The position numbers were made by a program, and so were the translations under genes. Of a DNA stretch of 15,891 nt, positions 15,763-15,891 are shown piece by piece. Origin of the DNA: Flavobacterium psychrophilum (GTDB lineage: Bacteria; Bacteroidota; Bacteroidia; Flavobacteriales; Flavobacteriaceae); assembly GCA_945866505.1 (NCBI GenBank), contig CAMBHH010000073.1:1-15891 (forward strand), given 5' to 3'. How positions within the stretch are numbered: the stretch's first letter is position 1; every line of letters begins with the position of its first letter. The notes beneath the pieces were generated by a model, which was given only the letters and a program-made list of their open reading frames with translations, was not told where the DNA came from and did no database searches.

Positions 15763-15891
15763 TTAAAACGTGATCAACTCTCCATAAGTGTAAATATCAC
15801 CTAATTTGAAACTGCTATTACCCTTTTTTAAAGTCGCGTTTTTAATAACTATAGTGTGCTTAAAGGCAGTTGTTCCACTTTTTATTGTGGT
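15763..15891 (-). CDS. Unrecognised protein, C-terminal 42 residues only
   Basis: The - strand frame is open from the right edge of the window to a TAA at 15765-15763, giving 42 residues that begin TTIKSGTTAFKHTIVIKNAT and end YGELITF. The composition (balanced strands, few rare codons, conserved-looking GDIYTYGELITF end) looks like a real protein terminus with beta-strand character, but I do not recognise a family. The 150 bases between it and the Smr gene stop hold no clear terminator or gene. Confidence 0.5.
   Translation of the reverse strand, partial: TTIKSGTTAFKHTIVIKNATLKKGNSSFKLGDIYTYGELITF

Overview
The window reads as chromosomal DNA from a member of Bacteroidota, most likely Flavobacteriaceae and probably Flavobacterium or a close relative. 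The evidence is strongly AT-rich sequence, a type IX secretion (T9SS) C-terminal sorting domain on the first protein, a GH97 enzyme typical of this phylum, many exported hydrolases whose signal peptides end near Ala-Gln or Ser-Gln, and promoter-like TAnnTTTG boxes. No rRNA, tRNA, CRISPR array or transposase was recognised.

Left part (1-3500, + strand): carbohydrate degradation with signs of decay. A T9SS-secreted protein enters from the left edge and is broken by a one-base frameshift in an A5 run at 216-220. A complete GH97 glucosidase-type enzyme (851-2947) follows 37 bases later. A 33-base perfect palindrome (2966-2998) then separates it from a start-less 3' fragment of a larger enzyme (about 3048-3497). 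I read this as the eroded end of a polysaccharide-utilisation region.

Middle part (3593-13008): a dense group of exported peptidases and amidohydrolases. An M28 metallopeptidase lies on the + strand (3593-4978). Convergent to it, on the - strand and in transcription order, are an M14 metallocarboxypeptidase (13008-11104), a GNAT acetyltransferase (11100-10576), an S9 serine peptidase (10403-8394), a small NTF2-like exported protein (8325-7876), an AbgB-like M20 amidohydrolase (7865-6411) and an IAA-amino-acid-hydrolase-like M20 amidohydrolase (6344-5022). Just upstream is a YfcC-family transporter (14783-13290). The simplest joint reading is stepwise periplasmic breakdown of peptides and N-acylated or N-arylated amino acids, with YfcC carrying products or exchanging amino acids across the inner membrane. 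The S9 gene and both M20 genes carry almost the same signal-peptide coding segment although S9 and M20 enzymes are not homologous, which points to leader exchange or gene conversion.

Right part (14784-15891): a divergent intergenic region with a hairpin and a flavobacterial-type promoter, a DUF2027/Smr-domain protein on the + strand (15061-15612), and the last 42 codons of an unrecognised - strand gene running off the right edge (15763-15891).

I found no clear new defence or mobile system. The points most worth following up are the shared leader module, the peptidase-transporter cluster as a possible acyl-amino-acid or peptide salvage system, and the structured intergenic region at 13101-13223.
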